Source of the DNA: Arthrinium phaeospermum
Lineage: Eukaryota; Ascomycota; Sordariomycetes; Amphisphaeriales; Apiosporaceae
Assembly (NCBI GenBank): GCA_006503535.1
Contig: QYRS01000006.1
Span: forward strand, 1,798,001 to 1,862,000
Length of the DNA: 64,000 nt
Direction of reading: 5' to 3'
Numbering within the stretch: position 1 is the stretch's first letter; each line of letters starts with the position of its first letter. The translations under genes and the position numbers were made by a program. The notes below the pieces were generated by a model. The model worked only from the letters and a program-made list of their open reading frames with translations. It was not told the DNA's origin and did not search any database. This document shows positions 25,201 to 35,098 of this stretch, in pieces.

Positions 25201-25779
25201 CACGATGCGGACGAGTTTGACTCGTTCATCTACTCAAAGGCCAACGAGTCCAGTCAGCCAAAGTCGATGTTCTACGACATCCCTCCCCATGCATTGCGAG
25301 CAACTCCGTCTTCGCGGCCTATGCCGAAGATTTCTGCCCATGTTAATCCTTGGACGCATTGGACTCATGCCAGAACCCCGGAGTGGCATGCGCAGAAGCA
25401 AGCGGAGATCAATGCCCGAGGAAATCGCAAGGATCCCCAGAACTTTGGCCAGGCGGCCAAGCGATTGGCTCAAGGCAAGACGAGACAGGGGCATCTGCCC
25501 TCGTACAGGAAGCAGGAGTTGCCGGACCGGGTCAAAACAAACCCGTCGTGGATGGCGGCCCTGGCCGAACTCGGCAAGCTCACGGAGGCGTATCACGCGG
25601 ATCAGCGGGCGAAAGCGCAGCAGCGCAAGAAGCGCGCCAAGGGCAAAGGCAAGGCCCGCCTCTTGGACGACGATGGGGATGTCGAGATGATCAGCCCGGG
25701 AAGCGGCGGCGATGGGGCTGTACAGAAACGTCCGACCGAGTTTGTGCTGCACCGGGGCGACTGGACCGAGGTCGAATAA
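22249..25779 (+). CDS. Large disordered protein with Cys/His motif, repeats and SUMO-interaction-like motifs (1176 aa)
   Basis: A single exon of unknown function. Residues about 48-67 hold CSVDGCSNFCFTGGPLCQLH, a Cys/His spacing (C-x4-C-x3-C-x6-C-x2-H) that could bind zinc. The long middle is rich in Ser, Pro, Asn and Gln. Near codons 625-640 is EPLVISIDSSSDEDS, a hydrophobic core next to phosphorylatable acidic residues, the classic form of a SUMO-interaction motif. A second, weaker one (DVEMISPG) lies near the C terminus. Between 24390 and 24660 a unit of about 20-25 residues (ARDAIRNAGRPSMNGQD type) repeats four times, followed by degenerate SDRP units. The last 220 residues are more ordered (ERWQQLTPVQRRNMLIDMHD, HVNPWTHWTHARTPEWHAQK) and end in a basic region (QRKKRAKGKGKAR). 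A nuclear or chromatin role is plausible but inferred. Confidence 0.75.
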   Translation: MVPRTSSSSATTMSRSSSELSSDRGSPVTEPGSSRTGSTVHNHMGQLCSVDGCSNFCFTGGPLCQLHAGHKRGSTPFIGSAQLRSASSSSSPAGPKHIQTRMGSSHKSIGQTKLNGAHDTLASQAGRRSDTSGASVHSQKADSPRKVLDAKFAARKTVGKPKPSQPISNMAAATAAEIVVAASPEPAAGNEENQQDDELNGPPRKKARTSPTGTDTGVRSSSDAGAGDKRPSPMTAPEPALNHERSRIDSRRRVNGDKNFNLRAQTENPSPPANGSVGRENAHTRPKDLSQPVAATNGNTRPKGLPIKQVFDLQASGNAECSGATSRPNQRLHPAPVPTLGNPSPPSVLASNNRSPNPPPANNSTRGNSDQAASTSRATESPSMIAPQPQARNPNHLLNRETTFGQGPQKAAGAQSQSPLYGSHLRRQDFHSQPPRPPRNSPLPPEITEFCGFGLHPSRNERNAGLGRSQSPNPGTMRRQSGSSSAQANNAQTSNNSQSNGVLHAHTAARVPESTPSSNSQTTAYSRSFDLKNPGHNFLHFGGSSRAFHRNPTSQHVQSAQTAAQKALSYSEAVSSNGDGFKKSSSPSHQVPPAAVAPTSTGPRAPVAPMVVGQNGHKTPIEPLVISIDSSSDEDSVKRQTGSARPTPAHPLPARQAQLEKQRALNGTAIASQGPPKAAKNGATALVISDGKLSNKEYPSNDPWKPVTPLEAKVKEARDAIRNAGRLSMNGQDSAPVQAASRNAARPSMNSEDPAAVQAARDAIRNAGRPSINGQDSAGQAAKDAIRNAGRPWMNRQNPAPAPEAATNGTGSRATASGRSSMDRQKPATGPELAMNGLGGNVLSSDRSQKDQTKTAAVPGLDENVSGGKTSDSDRPLMDRRRAAAAPKPTTAPIEHNGLDSDRPVAAPVQGAKAAATPAPTPTPSPAPVQATGQTISDPAVANASDDNMSDSDRPPVTLDRKNIISERWQQLTPVQRRNMLIDMHDADEFDSFIYSKANESSQPKSMFYDIPPHALRATPSSRPMPKISAHVNPWTHWTHARTPEWHAQKQAEINARGNRKDPQNFGQAAKRLAQGKTRQGHLPSYRKQELPDRVKTNPSWMAALAELGKLTEAYHADQRAKAQQRKKRAKGKGKARLLDDDGDVEMISPGSGGDGAVQKRPTEFVLHRGDWTEVE

Positions 25780-26622
25780 TGAACCGAGGTTGCGTTGCCC
25801 CCGTCGAATACACATAAATGCCAAGAAGAGCAGGACGGCAACCGAACGAGGAGAGGTTCTTGGGGAAACAGTAGATGCCCATATTTACATCGAACCTTTG
25901 AGATGGTGAAAGAGCCTCGATAATCCTAGGGGATACGCATAAACCCAAATGAGGCATAAAGCAGGAGAAGAGAAAGACAGTCTGACCCCCTGAGGGGCTG
26001 AGGGGTCATTATTGGATGAGCGAGTTGATTACAGCGCTCTGGTGCATATTTTGGCATTTGCACTAGACCGGCGTTTTTCGTTCTTTGTAGGGAACAGCGC
26101 AATTGTTGGCATATATATTTTATATTATTTATTACTTAAAATCCGAACTCCTGACAACATGCAATGACAGTGACTGAGGCCAGATACGTGTAATCTGGAG
26201 TTTCATTACTGGGTCTATAACCTCGAGTTGAACAAACCCATTCTGTATACTGTCCTCCAGCGGAACCGAATAAAAAAATGCCTATGTTCGACTATAAACG
26301 TTGATATAGTAAGATGTCCGGCTTGATCAGAGTAAGGTTTGGGAGCCACGCCCATTCCGATCAAAGTTCTACCCTGAAGCGGAAGAACACATGATGCAGC
26401 AACGGTTGATTTTGTAAGAATAGTGCCGCCCAGTACTGGGAAAAAGTTTTCAATGTAAGCTTACTCGGTGATACGTATGTTGAGGGAGGATCATTACAAC
26501 GAGACAACAAACGTAGAAGTCCAACAACATCGCATCACATCATCCACAAAGCACATATCGAAATTGTTATTAATTCTAGCAATACACTCGTAACCACCCG
26601 TCTACTTCTACCTAGTTGCCTC
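25780..26622. other. Intergenic, convergent 3' ends
   Basis: No gene is supported. A short inverted repeat TGACCCC...GGGGTCA lies at 25983-26008 and could form a hairpin. The rest is A/T-richer than the flanking genes. Confidence 0.35.
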
Positions 26623-28056
26623 CTATGAAGCCGGCTGCGTCTCGTACTCCATGAACCCGAACCGGGCCCCCTCAGGCACATGCAGCTTCCGCGCCTCAAC
26701 GACGCCCTTCTCCCGCACTGCGTCGGCAGTACGGTCGTACCACTCCTCAGCATACAGCTCGGCATCGAAGTTGAGAAGCCAAGCCTCGCGCCTCAGCCGC
26801 AGGCTCTGGGGGTCCTTGCGGGCGGCCACGAAGTCGGCCTTGTGCCAGATGTCGCGCGTCTGCGTGCCCGTCTTCTGGGCGCTCTTGACGCGCTCGTACC
26901 GGAGGGCCTCGAAGGTCGCGACAGCCTCCTTGACGGCGCGCGCGCGCGTTTCGGCCGTCGCGCCGTCGCCGTTGGTCTGGGCCGTGGCTGCCCGCTCGCA
27001 CGCCTTGCGGAGGCAGACGGCGATGGTGGCGCCGTCCTCCATGGACTGGCTGGCGCCCTGGATGCTGGTGGGCAGGAAGGGGTGGGCGGCGTCACCGATG
27101 AGGGCGATGCGGCGGAGCGGGGAGATCCACTTCTCGAGGGGGTCGCGGAAGACGAGCTTCCAGTCGACGAGGGGCTCGGGGGTGCGGTCGAGGATCTTCT
27201 GGATGGTGGACTCCCAGCCGGCGAGGACCTTGCGGGCGTCGGCCAGGGGCGCCTCGAGCTGCCACGACTCGTCGATGTCCTCGGTGTCGCGGTGCGTGCA
27301 GACCCACGAGATGTCCTGGCCGTCCTTGAGGACGGCGATGATGAAGTGGATGTCGGGCGCCAGCCAGGCGATGTGCTTGTCGCCGCCCTCTACCAGCCAG
27401 CGCAGGTCCGGGTCCTGGGCGATGGTGTCCTTGGTCTCGAACCAGGTCCGGTACACGGCGTACCCGGACGGCTTGGGCCGATCCTCGTAGCCCAGCACCG
27501 TCGTGCGGCCCTTGGACCGCACGCCCTCGGCCGCGATCACCACGTCGGCCGTGATCCTCTCGCCGGACTCAAGCACCACCCCCGCGCCACCGCCTTCCTC
27601 GTCGGTCTCAAAGTAGTCGGCGACCCCCGCGCCGAGCCGGACGTCGATGCCCAGGTCCTCGACCGCGTGCCGGAAGACGATGGTGTGGTACTCGCCGCGG
27701 TGGCCGTCGTAGCGGTTGCCCCAGCCGTTCTGCTCCTCGGTCCAGACTTGCTGCAGCAGCGTCTCGCCCGTGGTGGAGGCGCGGATGCCGAAGCCGTCCT
27801 TGGGGCGCAGGGTGATGGGCTCCATCTGCTCGGCGACCCCCGGCCACCGCTCAAAGATGCGCGAGCTGTTGGAGGCGAAGCTGATGATGTCGCCCAGCGG
27901 CTTCACGGCGCGGAACTTCTCGACCACGATGGGCTTGAGGCCATGGCGGTGGCACTCGATGGCGGCGGCGAGACCGGCGAAGCCGGCGCCTACTATCAGG
28001 ACTGTGAGAGGTATGGGCGAGGCCTGGGGAGGCGTATATGGCGTTTTGGCGGTCAT
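26623..28056 (-). CDS. FAD-dependent monooxygenase, salicylate-hydroxylase type (477 aa)
   Basis: One uninterrupted exon. The dinucleotide-binding motif VLIVGAGFAGLAAAIE is near residue 20 and the second FAD motif LIGDAAHPFLPTSIQGASQSMEDGA occurs in two parts near residue 330, as in group A flavoprotein hydroxylases that act on aromatic substrates with NAD(P)H. The chosen start (MTAKTPYTPPQ) lies just before the fold. The frame is open to an ATG at 28158, which would add 34 residues. The third-codon positions are strongly G/C, giving long shadow frames on the other strand. No signal peptide is seen, so it is probably cytosolic. The neighbours give no pathway, so the substrate is unknown. Confidence 0.88.
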   Translation of the reverse strand: MTAKTPYTPPQASPIPLTVLIVGAGFAGLAAAIECHRHGLKPIVVEKFRAVKPLGDIISFASNSSRIFERWPGVAEQMEPITLRPKDGFGIRASTTGETLLQQVWTEEQNGWGNRYDGHRGEYHTIVFRHAVEDLGIDVRLGAGVADYFETDEEGGGAGVVLESGERITADVVIAAEGVRSKGRTTVLGYEDRPKPSGYAVYRTWFETKDTIAQDPDLRWLVEGGDKHIAWLAPDIHFIIAVLKDGQDISWVCTHRDTEDIDESWQLEAPLADARKVLAGWESTIQKILDRTPEPLVDWKLVFRDPLEKWISPLRRIALIGDAAHPFLPTSIQGASQSMEDGATIAVCLRKACERAATAQTNGDGATAETRARAVKEAVATFEALRYERVKSAQKTGTQTRDIWHKADFVAARKDPQSLRLRREAWLLNFDAELYAEEWYDRTADAVREKGVVEARKLHVPEGARFGFMEYETQPAS

Positions 28057-29971
28057 CTTGACCCCCTTACTAAGTCTGGGCGACGTTGTGAGGATGGCCG
28101 TATGAGTGGCTTTGGATATTGAAGTTCCTGGAGTGCGTGGAGTCTGATCTGGGTACAAATATGTTGGTGATCACTGAAAGATGGATTGTGGATTCTTATC
28201 TTCAATTGCGATTTAGCAAGCAACTAGGCGACACCTTAGGGTTAATATACGATGTTTGAGTCAACAATACCCACTGCTACGGTATAGGGGGGGGCTCTGG
28301 AGTGGGCCAAGATGACTCGTGTAAGTAAGCGAAGGATTTGGGGATTGCAGAAGCTGTGGTGCATTTCTCGCCCTACCAGACTTCCCCGCACCCAGATGCA
28401 CGGGGGTTATTTTACACCCGTATTATGGAGCTCGATCGTCGAGGGCATGACGGGGAGTTTGAGGTTTGTGACTGCTTGGTAAGATCGTGATAATGCGGGG
28501 GAAGCTGTGGGTGCACTCCTCTCCCGACCGAAATCATGGCGCCGGTGCCCGCTATCGTCGCTGGTTGGCGTCAAAGGCAGTGCCGTGACGCTCGATAGCG
28601 TCTCGGCGGGGATTAAATCCTTGCAGAGACCTGCAGAGGCCCGTCTGTAGTGGAGCCGTACCTGCAGCCTCTGGGGCAGGAATACCTACTTGATCAAATT
28701 GCCAGCCTGGATTGACAAGCAATCGTACAGGAAAGGTGCAGGTGAGGAGCCAGGTTGCCGTCTGGAATGGATGGGATGTGTGCCGGCTCATGGACGGGCC
28801 CGGGCAATAATCGGCCCCGGTCGGGTACGTGCTTTAATCCTCGGCCCTGTCACCTGGAAGCCAAGTAACGTGCTAAATTTTAGTGCATTGATCCCGTGAC
28901 ATGTCCTTCAATGTCAGATATACCGCGACCGTGTCTCCCTGTGGTGGAAATTAAAAGCATTGATGACGCAACGAGCGATTCGAGACTGTCGTATATCTGA
29001 TTGCTGATACCATTGCATTTTAAGAGTCTATGTCGTTTTTGAGTTAGTCCTATTAGTCTTGATCCGAGCGAAGTCGAAGTTAATTGATTGTGTAACCAGA
29101 GATGGTAATAGGATAGATACAGTGGGTAGAAGTTGAGCTTCCACTGCGAGTTTGCCTAAATATCGCGGTCTGTAAAGGGGCGGACATTACCAAGCATTGG
29201 AATTAGGCAAGATGCCTCATGAGGCTGCAATAGAGAGTGCATGCGGTCAACCATCTCCGCCTATATCCTGTCTGCTTCCTCCTCCGTCTAGACGATGGTA
29301 GCATCACTGCGCCAGACAACCAGTTGGTTGGCCGATGAGAATTTTCATCTCTCGCTTCACAATCTGAGATCCAAATTATTGCCATTGGATCTCAATGACT
29401 TGGAACGAGTGATGACTCCATCACCACGGGCTATTGCAGTGCAACTGTGATTACTGAGCTGTGCTTCGGGATGAGACCCTGCTTCGTGCCTTCCCCATGT
29501 TTGGTTTAGCTTATCTTTGACCCAGGCCCGGGCCAATCAGAGGCGCCCTGCACGTCCCCCAATTCCCACCCCCTGCAGAGGCAAGCTCCTGAACTTTTGG
29601 CAACATTACATTTTGGGGCCAACGCGTCCCATGAGCTATGGGGCATTAGCACAGCACTCCTCTCCATTCCAACTCACCAGCACGGTACACACTTCGCCCA
29701 GCCGACATACCGTGGACCGACCCTTCTATCTGCGTATCTTGGGACGCCTCTGCTCTTGCCTGAGCTTCCATTGAGCTTCTCGAGAGCTCGCAGCCCGTTG
29801 GCAGCTGTCGCTCAACCCGCAATTTCCTCCGCAAACAAACGAATCCACGTTGTGCACGCACCGCCGACACAAACATCGCAACGACGACGAGGTCTCCAGA
29901 GACCAGGAACACCAGCACAATTGGATGAACGCACATGCATCTGGGCAGTAGGATAATACCAGGTCGACAAC
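28057..29971. other. Intergenic, divergent (1.9 kb)
   Basis: Promoter side of both the monooxygenase (-) and Arp1 (+). No gene, RNA or clear repeat is supported. The last 150 bases before 29972 are C/A-rich and likely the 5' UTR of Arp1. Confidence 0.4.
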
Positions 29972-31248
29972 ATGGGGGAACCTCTACACAACGCGCCCAT
30001 CGTGCTCGATAATGGTTCAGGCACCATACGAGCCGGTTACGCGGGAACCGATCTCCCCGCCTGCTACTTCCCTTCGTTCGTCGGACGCCCGAAACATCTC
30101 AGAGTTCTCGCCGGCGCATTGGAAGGCGACGTCTTCATTGGGCAGAAAGCCGCGACTGAGCTCCGAGGCCTTCTCAAGATCCGCTATCCCTTGGAACATG
30201 GCATTGTCACCGACTGGGACGATATGGAGAAGATCTGGGAGTATGTCTACAGCGAAGGGCTCAACGCTATGAGTGAAGAGGTATGACATGCCGTTGCCCC
30301 TCTGGTACCCTGATCTGTCGAGCATTGCAATACTGACGCTGCGCCTGCCGTGTCACAGCATCCCGTCCTTTTAACAGAACCGCCCCTGAACCCCCGCGCG
30401 AACCGCGATACTGCCGCCCAGATCCTTTTCGAGACCTTCAACGTACCAGCCCTCTACACCTCTATCCAAGCCGTCTTATCCCTGTATGCTTCCGGTCGGA
30501 CGACAGGATGTGTTCTCGACTCTGGTGATGGTGTCTCACATGCCGTACCTGTATACGAAGGTTTCGCCATTCCCTCATCGATGCGCCGGATCGATGTCGC
30601 CGGTCGAGATGTCACAGAATACATGCAGACGCTGTTACGGAAGAGCGGCTACATCTTCCACACCTCGGCTGAGAAGGAGGTGGTCCGGCTGATCAAGGAA
30701 TCCGTTTCCTACGTTGCGGCTGACCCTAAGCGCGAAGAGAAGGAATGGGCATCTACCAAGATGGACCAAGGCAAGGCCGTGGACTACGTTCTTCCCGATG
30801 GCCACAGGCTGAAGGTCGGCCCCGAGCGATTCCGTGCGCCTGAGATCTTGTTCGACCCCGAGATCATTGGACTGGAGTACCCCGGTGTTCAACAAATCGT
30901 CACCGATGCCATCAACCGCACCGACTTGGATCTCCGGAAGTCGCTCTTCAGCAACATTGTGCTCAGTGGTGGAAGCACTCTGACCAAGGGTTTCGGTGAC
31001 CGGTTACTGAACGAGGTCAAGAAGCTGGCCGTGAAGGACATGCGCATCAAGATCTTTGCCCCGCCCGAGAGAAAATACTCGACCTGGATAGGCGGTAGTA
31101 TTCTGGCGGGTCTGAGTACATTTAGAAAGGTATGTCAATTTCCACCCAAACCCCACGCTGGCCGAGTGGAGCTAACAGTTTGCAGATGTGGGTGAGCATA
31201 GACGATTGGCACGAGAACCCCGACATCATCCACACCAAGTTCACGTAA
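29972..31248 (+). CDS. ARP1: Actin-related protein Arp1 (centractin), dynactin subunit (380 aa)
   Basis: Exons are 29972-30280, 30359-31129 and 31186-31248, with introns of 78 and 56 nt (GTATGA...ACAG; GTATGT, branch GCTAAC, GCAG). The actin fold is complete: [72 protein letters not shown], and the C-terminal [19 protein letters not shown]. Length is exactly that of centractins. The N terminus ([21 protein letters not shown]) fits Arp1 rather than actin. Arp1 forms the short filament of dynactin, the activator of dynein in nuclear migration and retrograde transport along hyphae. The last exon has only 21 codons including the stop. Confidence 0.95.
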
Positions 31249-32225
31249 TCACGGTCAATCATTATCATGTTGGCGAATACGAGTACAGCGCGACACTCGC
31301 CCAAGCTCCCGCTGGCATTGCCGGCCTTGTAGGCAACGCGCTACGAGTCACCGAAGGACTACTACGATTATATCTTCGCCTTGGACCATACACTTCGAAG
31401 CGCATATGGCGAGAATCGATAAGGGGTGGCAATTGGAGTTCCGGTAGAAACTGGATGAGGATAGACCACTGTGTGGACAAAGACTATGCAGGAAGACGAT
31501 GGCCTGCGCAATTGTAATACTGAAGAGAAGTCATCTAGTGTAGAGATGAATGATACCCACGTTCTCAAAGCTTAGCTCTGCCACACCATTCCGTGTGAGC
31601 TGAATCTGAAGAGGCTGAATCTGAGGAGTACAAGAGACCCCGAGACACGCCGAGTCATTCTCAAGGCAGCGCATCCTAGAACATGGCGTGCGATCGGCAA
31701 GCTGTTGGCCAGAAATAGCTCTCAGTTTGGCCATTGCTCCGTTGACAATGTGGGTTCATTTCCGCCCAGGACAGCCCCATGAGAAGCAAACGCCACGAGC
31801 TGAGATTAGTACATGAACTGAAATACATCTAACTAGAAGCTCCGCAGTAAGGCTCCGAGACAGTTGGGAAAGCCTGATCCCTAATACCAGGAAAACCAAT
31901 TAGTCTTCTAGGGGAAAAAACGAAGTGGTGTGTTGCTCGAGCTCGTGAGCTGATATCAGGCTCTCTATTGCTGGAGTCTGCCTCGGCTCCAATAACTGAA
32001 GGACGGGCGTTACAGTTGGCTTCCCACCTCTTTCTCACATACCTACCTTATTCGTTCTTAGTTTTTTCTCTTTCACTTGTAGAACTCTACATTGTTATGA
32101 GTGTCGAATGATCACTTTCTTGGCCGATTCGCTGCTTTCGTTTGCCCATAGGCGACAGTACTTTCCTCTTCTCATACATCCCGTTGTTTGGCAATTGGCA
32201 AAACGGCCTTAGGAACAGTGTCAAT
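31249..32225. other. Intergenic
   Basis: Contains the Arp1 3' region and the upstream part of the first array gene. No additional gene is supported. Confidence 0.35.
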
Positions 32226-32798
32226 ATGTCTCTCGCGCCATTTATCAGGCGCTTTACTGCCTTTCTGATATCATTGTCACTCTACGCGTCAGCAGTTCAT
32301 GCCCAGCTGGCATCGTCAATCGTTTCAGACGCGATAAGCGCTGTAGATTCTGTCATCAGCACCGCAACCGGTGGTGTGGGGGGCGCAGGAACGACCGCTG
32401 TTCCCCGTCCGACAGGCCCTGTAGTTACTTTCATTGGCACTGCCACCAGTGCTGGGGAGGAGGGCCTAGGTCCTTCCACCGCTGACCCGTCTACATGGAT
32501 AACAACAACAAAGACCCAGGATGAGTCCACCGTTCTTCATTCGCCAACTTCACCACCCTCGCCTACATCGAGCAGCGTCGGCGGCGGACTCGGCGAAGGG
32601 GCTAAGGTCGGGCTGGGCGTCGGCTTGGGTATCGGACTCCCTCTCATCGCCCTGCTGTCACTCGGCTGCTTCTTCTTGTGGCGCCTCTGGGGCCAGCGAA
32701 CGCATGGCCAAGGCCAAGACCAATCAACCAAACCCGATAAGGGGCAGATCGACACGATAATGACAGTACAGGAAGTGAATAAATGGAGGCAGAAATAG
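32226..32798 (+). CDS. Single-pass Ser/Thr-rich membrane protein, array member 1 (190 aa to first stop)
   Basis: Starts at MSLAPFIRRFTAF; an earlier in-frame ATG at 32142 would spoil the signal peptide. A signal peptide (FLISLSLYASAVHA) is followed by a Ser/Thr/Pro/Gly-rich ectodomain that should be heavily O-glycosylated. Then come a Gly-patterned helix VGLGVGLGIGLPLIALLSLG continuing CFFLW, and a basic stop-transfer segment. The layout resembles fungal wall-sensor-like proteins with a short cytosolic tail. The frame stops at TAG-TAG (32796-32801), yet the same frame continues with RELQSTELHE, matching the tail of member 2 (RELQSTELYE). The truncation may therefore be recent, or the stops may be read through. 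Function is not known. Confidence 0.7.
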   Translation: MSLAPFIRRFTAFLISLSLYASAVHAQLASSIVSDAISAVDSVISTATGGVGGAGTTAVPRPTGPVVTFIGTATSAGEEGLGPSTADPSTWITTTKTQDESTVLHSPTSPPSPTSSSVGGGLGEGAKVGLGVGLGIGLPLIALLSLGCFFLWRLWGQRTHGQGQDQSTKPDKGQIDTIMTVQEVNKWRQK

Positions 32799-32801
32799 TA
32801 G

Positions 32802-33029
32802 CTTGCTGAACGTGAGCTACAATCGACGGAGCTTCATGAGATCGTGCGTGGGGCAAGATCAAACGGAAGAAGCAGTTACGAGGGGCTGCGACTTCGAGAT
32901 GCAATACTACTGGACGAGAATCCACGTTCTTTGGTCAGTTCACTTCGAAGGAGACGAGAAGGACAGAGAGATCCGGCTCTTTTGGGACAGAGCGTACTAT
33001 GGCATGCTGTGTTAGCTAATCGCTTCTGA
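32802..33029 (+). pseudogene. In-frame tail of array member 1 beyond two TAG codons
   Basis: This is the same reading frame after TAG-TAG, open for 75 codons to a TGA at 33027-33029. It begins LAERELQSTELHE; eight residues (RELQSTEL) are identical to the tail of array member 2. This identity is the reason to regard it as former or conditionally translated coding sequence. The later part is Arg/Leu-rich and has no clear counterpart. Confidence 0.5.
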
Positions 33030-33625
33030 CTATAAATATAATACCCTTGAAAGAGGGGTGTGAAGTCGGTCAATCATGCGTCGCCTCTGGAGCATATACT
33101 GACACAGGTGAAGCCGTTGAGAGTCCGCATTGGGCTGGCATCTAATGTAAACTGTCAATTACATCCGGGTATGATAGGTATGAGGATATAGTCTACAATA
33201 GCTACATGGGACCCGTGGTTTCGATGATATTGGCAGCCCATGCACCTGGAAGACATGACAGATGCCACAACGAAAACGAACTGTTATGCTGCGTGAGGTC
33301 ATAGAACTTGATCGGGTTTTGGATTCGAAAACGCACATTGGCTCGTCTTTGAATACTAGTAGATGGTGGGCGTGCTGCTTCACGCCACGCCCCCGCACGC
33401 CTCGTTGTGCTTGTTCCTAGAACTTGGAATTACCAACATCGTGACAGGCGATAGACTATCCGGAAGTTGTTCCCATTTCCATTTGAGCAATGCTAAATAT
33501 CATATTTCTCCTTGTTATACATGTCTGAGGACCATCGAGTCGCTTTGTTGCTGCTTTGGGGTTGTTTCATAAACTTCAATTGACATATCTCGCCCTGAGA
33601 GGTAGCTAGTCACGGACTCGCCAAT
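33030..33625. other. Intergenic between array members 1 and 2
   Basis: No gene is supported. Confidence 0.35.
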
Positions 33626-34234
33626 ATGCATTTGACACCACTATTTTGGTGCTTTGCCTTGGCCATGATGTGGCTCCACGTGAAGACAATTCACGGGCAG
33701 GAAGATGTGACATCTTTGCCTGCCGCAACTTCAACCACCGCTCATGGAACAATCGTGTTACGTATTGGAACCACGTGGGCCTTTTCGTCTTCTTCGTCCG
33801 CGACGGCTACAGGGCGCAACAGTACTGCAACCCACCCGTCGACCGCGACACCGGTCAGCTCACCCTCTCCCTCCTCTGATGTGGATGCCGAGAACGTCGA
33901 AGACACCAATGTCGGGCTCATCATCGGACTCAGCGTCGGCATCCCACTGGCCGCCCTACTGGGACTCGGCTGCTTCTTCCTAGGGCGTTGCTTGGGCCGT
34001 CGGAAGCAGAAACGGAAACAACAGCATGGTAGAGGGCAAGCAGCCGGGCCTGAAACATACGCAAGAGCCGACGACGAGACGGGGTCGCCAAAGGAGCTCC
34101 TGCCAACTGGGCTATTCGAAGCCGACGGTAAGCAATGGAAGCCTCCTCGAGAGCTCCAGTCTACGGAACTCTACGAGGCCGAGGGCTGTTGTGCAGCGAG
34201 ACCGGGAATGCGACCTGTTGAGCTGGGTGTGTGA
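33626..34234 (+). CDS. Single-pass Ser/Thr-rich membrane protein, array member 2 (202 aa)
   Basis: A single exon. The signal peptide MHLTPLFWCFALAMMWLHV ends near KTIHGQ, followed by a Ser/Thr-rich ectodomain with potential N-glycosylation (GRNST). The helix GLIIGLSVGIPLAALLGLG plus CFFLGR matches member 1. The basic segment RRKQKRKQQHGR leads to a cytosolic tail carrying a doubled motif: KELLPTGLFEADGKQW and PRELQSTELYEAEG. The doubled short motif in the tail looks like a docking site for a partner, which is inference. Shared helix and tail motifs make it a paralogue of members 1 and 4. Confidence 0.72.
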   Translation: MHLTPLFWCFALAMMWLHVKTIHGQEDVTSLPAATSTTAHGTIVLRIGTTWAFSSSSSATATGRNSTATHPSTATPVSSPSPSSDVDAENVEDTNVGLIIGLSVGIPLAALLGLGCFFLGRCLGRRKQKRKQQHGRGQAAGPETYARADDETGSPKELLPTGLFEADGKQWKPPRELQSTELYEAEGCCAARPGMRPVELGV

Positions 34235-34771
34235 AGCGTGACATTGTCATCCATAACTAGCAATTGGCCCGAGAGCGGCGAACATCGAATTCGCCAAAAG
34301 AGGCCCTTTGCCACGGAGCTGATTGCTGATACTACCTAAACGGCTGGTTGGTACCGAGACCACATGCATCTAGTGGGGGCTAAAGACGCGGTAATGAAAA
34401 TCACCATTTGCAAACAACTGTATTGCAAAGATATCCGCCGGTGTATTGCAGGGATGTGGTCTGGGCAGCCCAAAAAGTGTTGGTTGATCAACCAACGCCC
34501 AAACGCCTTACAGGGGCTGGCGCTTAACTTTTGATTGTCCTTTCCATTGATCTTCTTAAACACGGCAACCGTCACACCGCGACAGACCTCAAGAGCACAC
34601 CCGACAATTCGTTTTTCTATCTCGGCCAGTATCCAACAGTGCTTTCTCCCCCCTTTTCTTTTTTGCCCCGTTTTGCATGACAAGTGGCTGGCCAGGCCCA
34701 TCCTTTTTGATCCAGCCAGTAATTATCCCTTTGGCTCCTACCCCGCACTCGATCTCCATCCATCTTTTACA
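34235..34771. other. Intergenic between array members 2 and 3
   Basis: No gene is supported. The final 200 bases are C/T-rich, a likely promoter and 5' UTR for member 3. Confidence 0.35.
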
Positions 34772-35098
34772 ATGTTTCCGCGGTGCCTTGCGCTACCCAT
34801 CGCGCTTGGGCTCCACGTGGCGGGAGCGTTTGGTACGGAGTTTGGTGACGCTGCCACCATCGACCCGGCCACTGCTGAGTTCTCCACCCTCCCGGTGACC
34901 TCCTCGCTCCCCAACCTGTTTCCGCCCATCCCGACACCAACGACCAGCACCATTGCTTCGACCTCCAGTTTTGGACCGACCGCTTCGATGACGAGCTCGT
35001 CCGTGCCAGACAACGGCGGCGCCGGCGGCGGTCTCAGCACCGAGGCTCATATCGGGCTTGGCGTTGGCCTTGGTATCGGCATTCTACTCATTGCCTGA
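34772..35098 (+). CDS. Truncated array member 3 (108 aa), stop inside the membrane helix
   Basis: The signal peptide (MFPRCLALPIALGLHVAGAFG) and Ser/Thr/Pro-rich ectodomain are followed by the family helix, which begins IGLGVGLGIGILLIA and then meets TGA (35096-35098). Two codons later another TGA follows, and the frame then reads FFMW where member 1 has CFFLW. The helix was therefore once complete and has been cut by nonsense changes. The short hydrophobic end preceded by small residues (NGGAGGG) resembles a GPI-attachment signal, so the product might still reach the surface. A decaying gene is the simpler view. Confidence 0.55.
   Translation: MFPRCLALPIALGLHVAGAFGTEFGDAATIDPATAEFSTLPVTSSLPNLFPPIPTPTTSTIASTSSFGPTASMTSSSVPDNGGAGGGLSTEAHIGLGVGLGIGILLIA

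Noticed and set aside
26680..28122. 480-codon plus-strand frame opposite the FAD monooxygenase
   Set aside because: Low-complexity Gly/Val/Ala/Asp product typical of the antisense of a G/C-rich gene; the minus strand has both FAD motifs.
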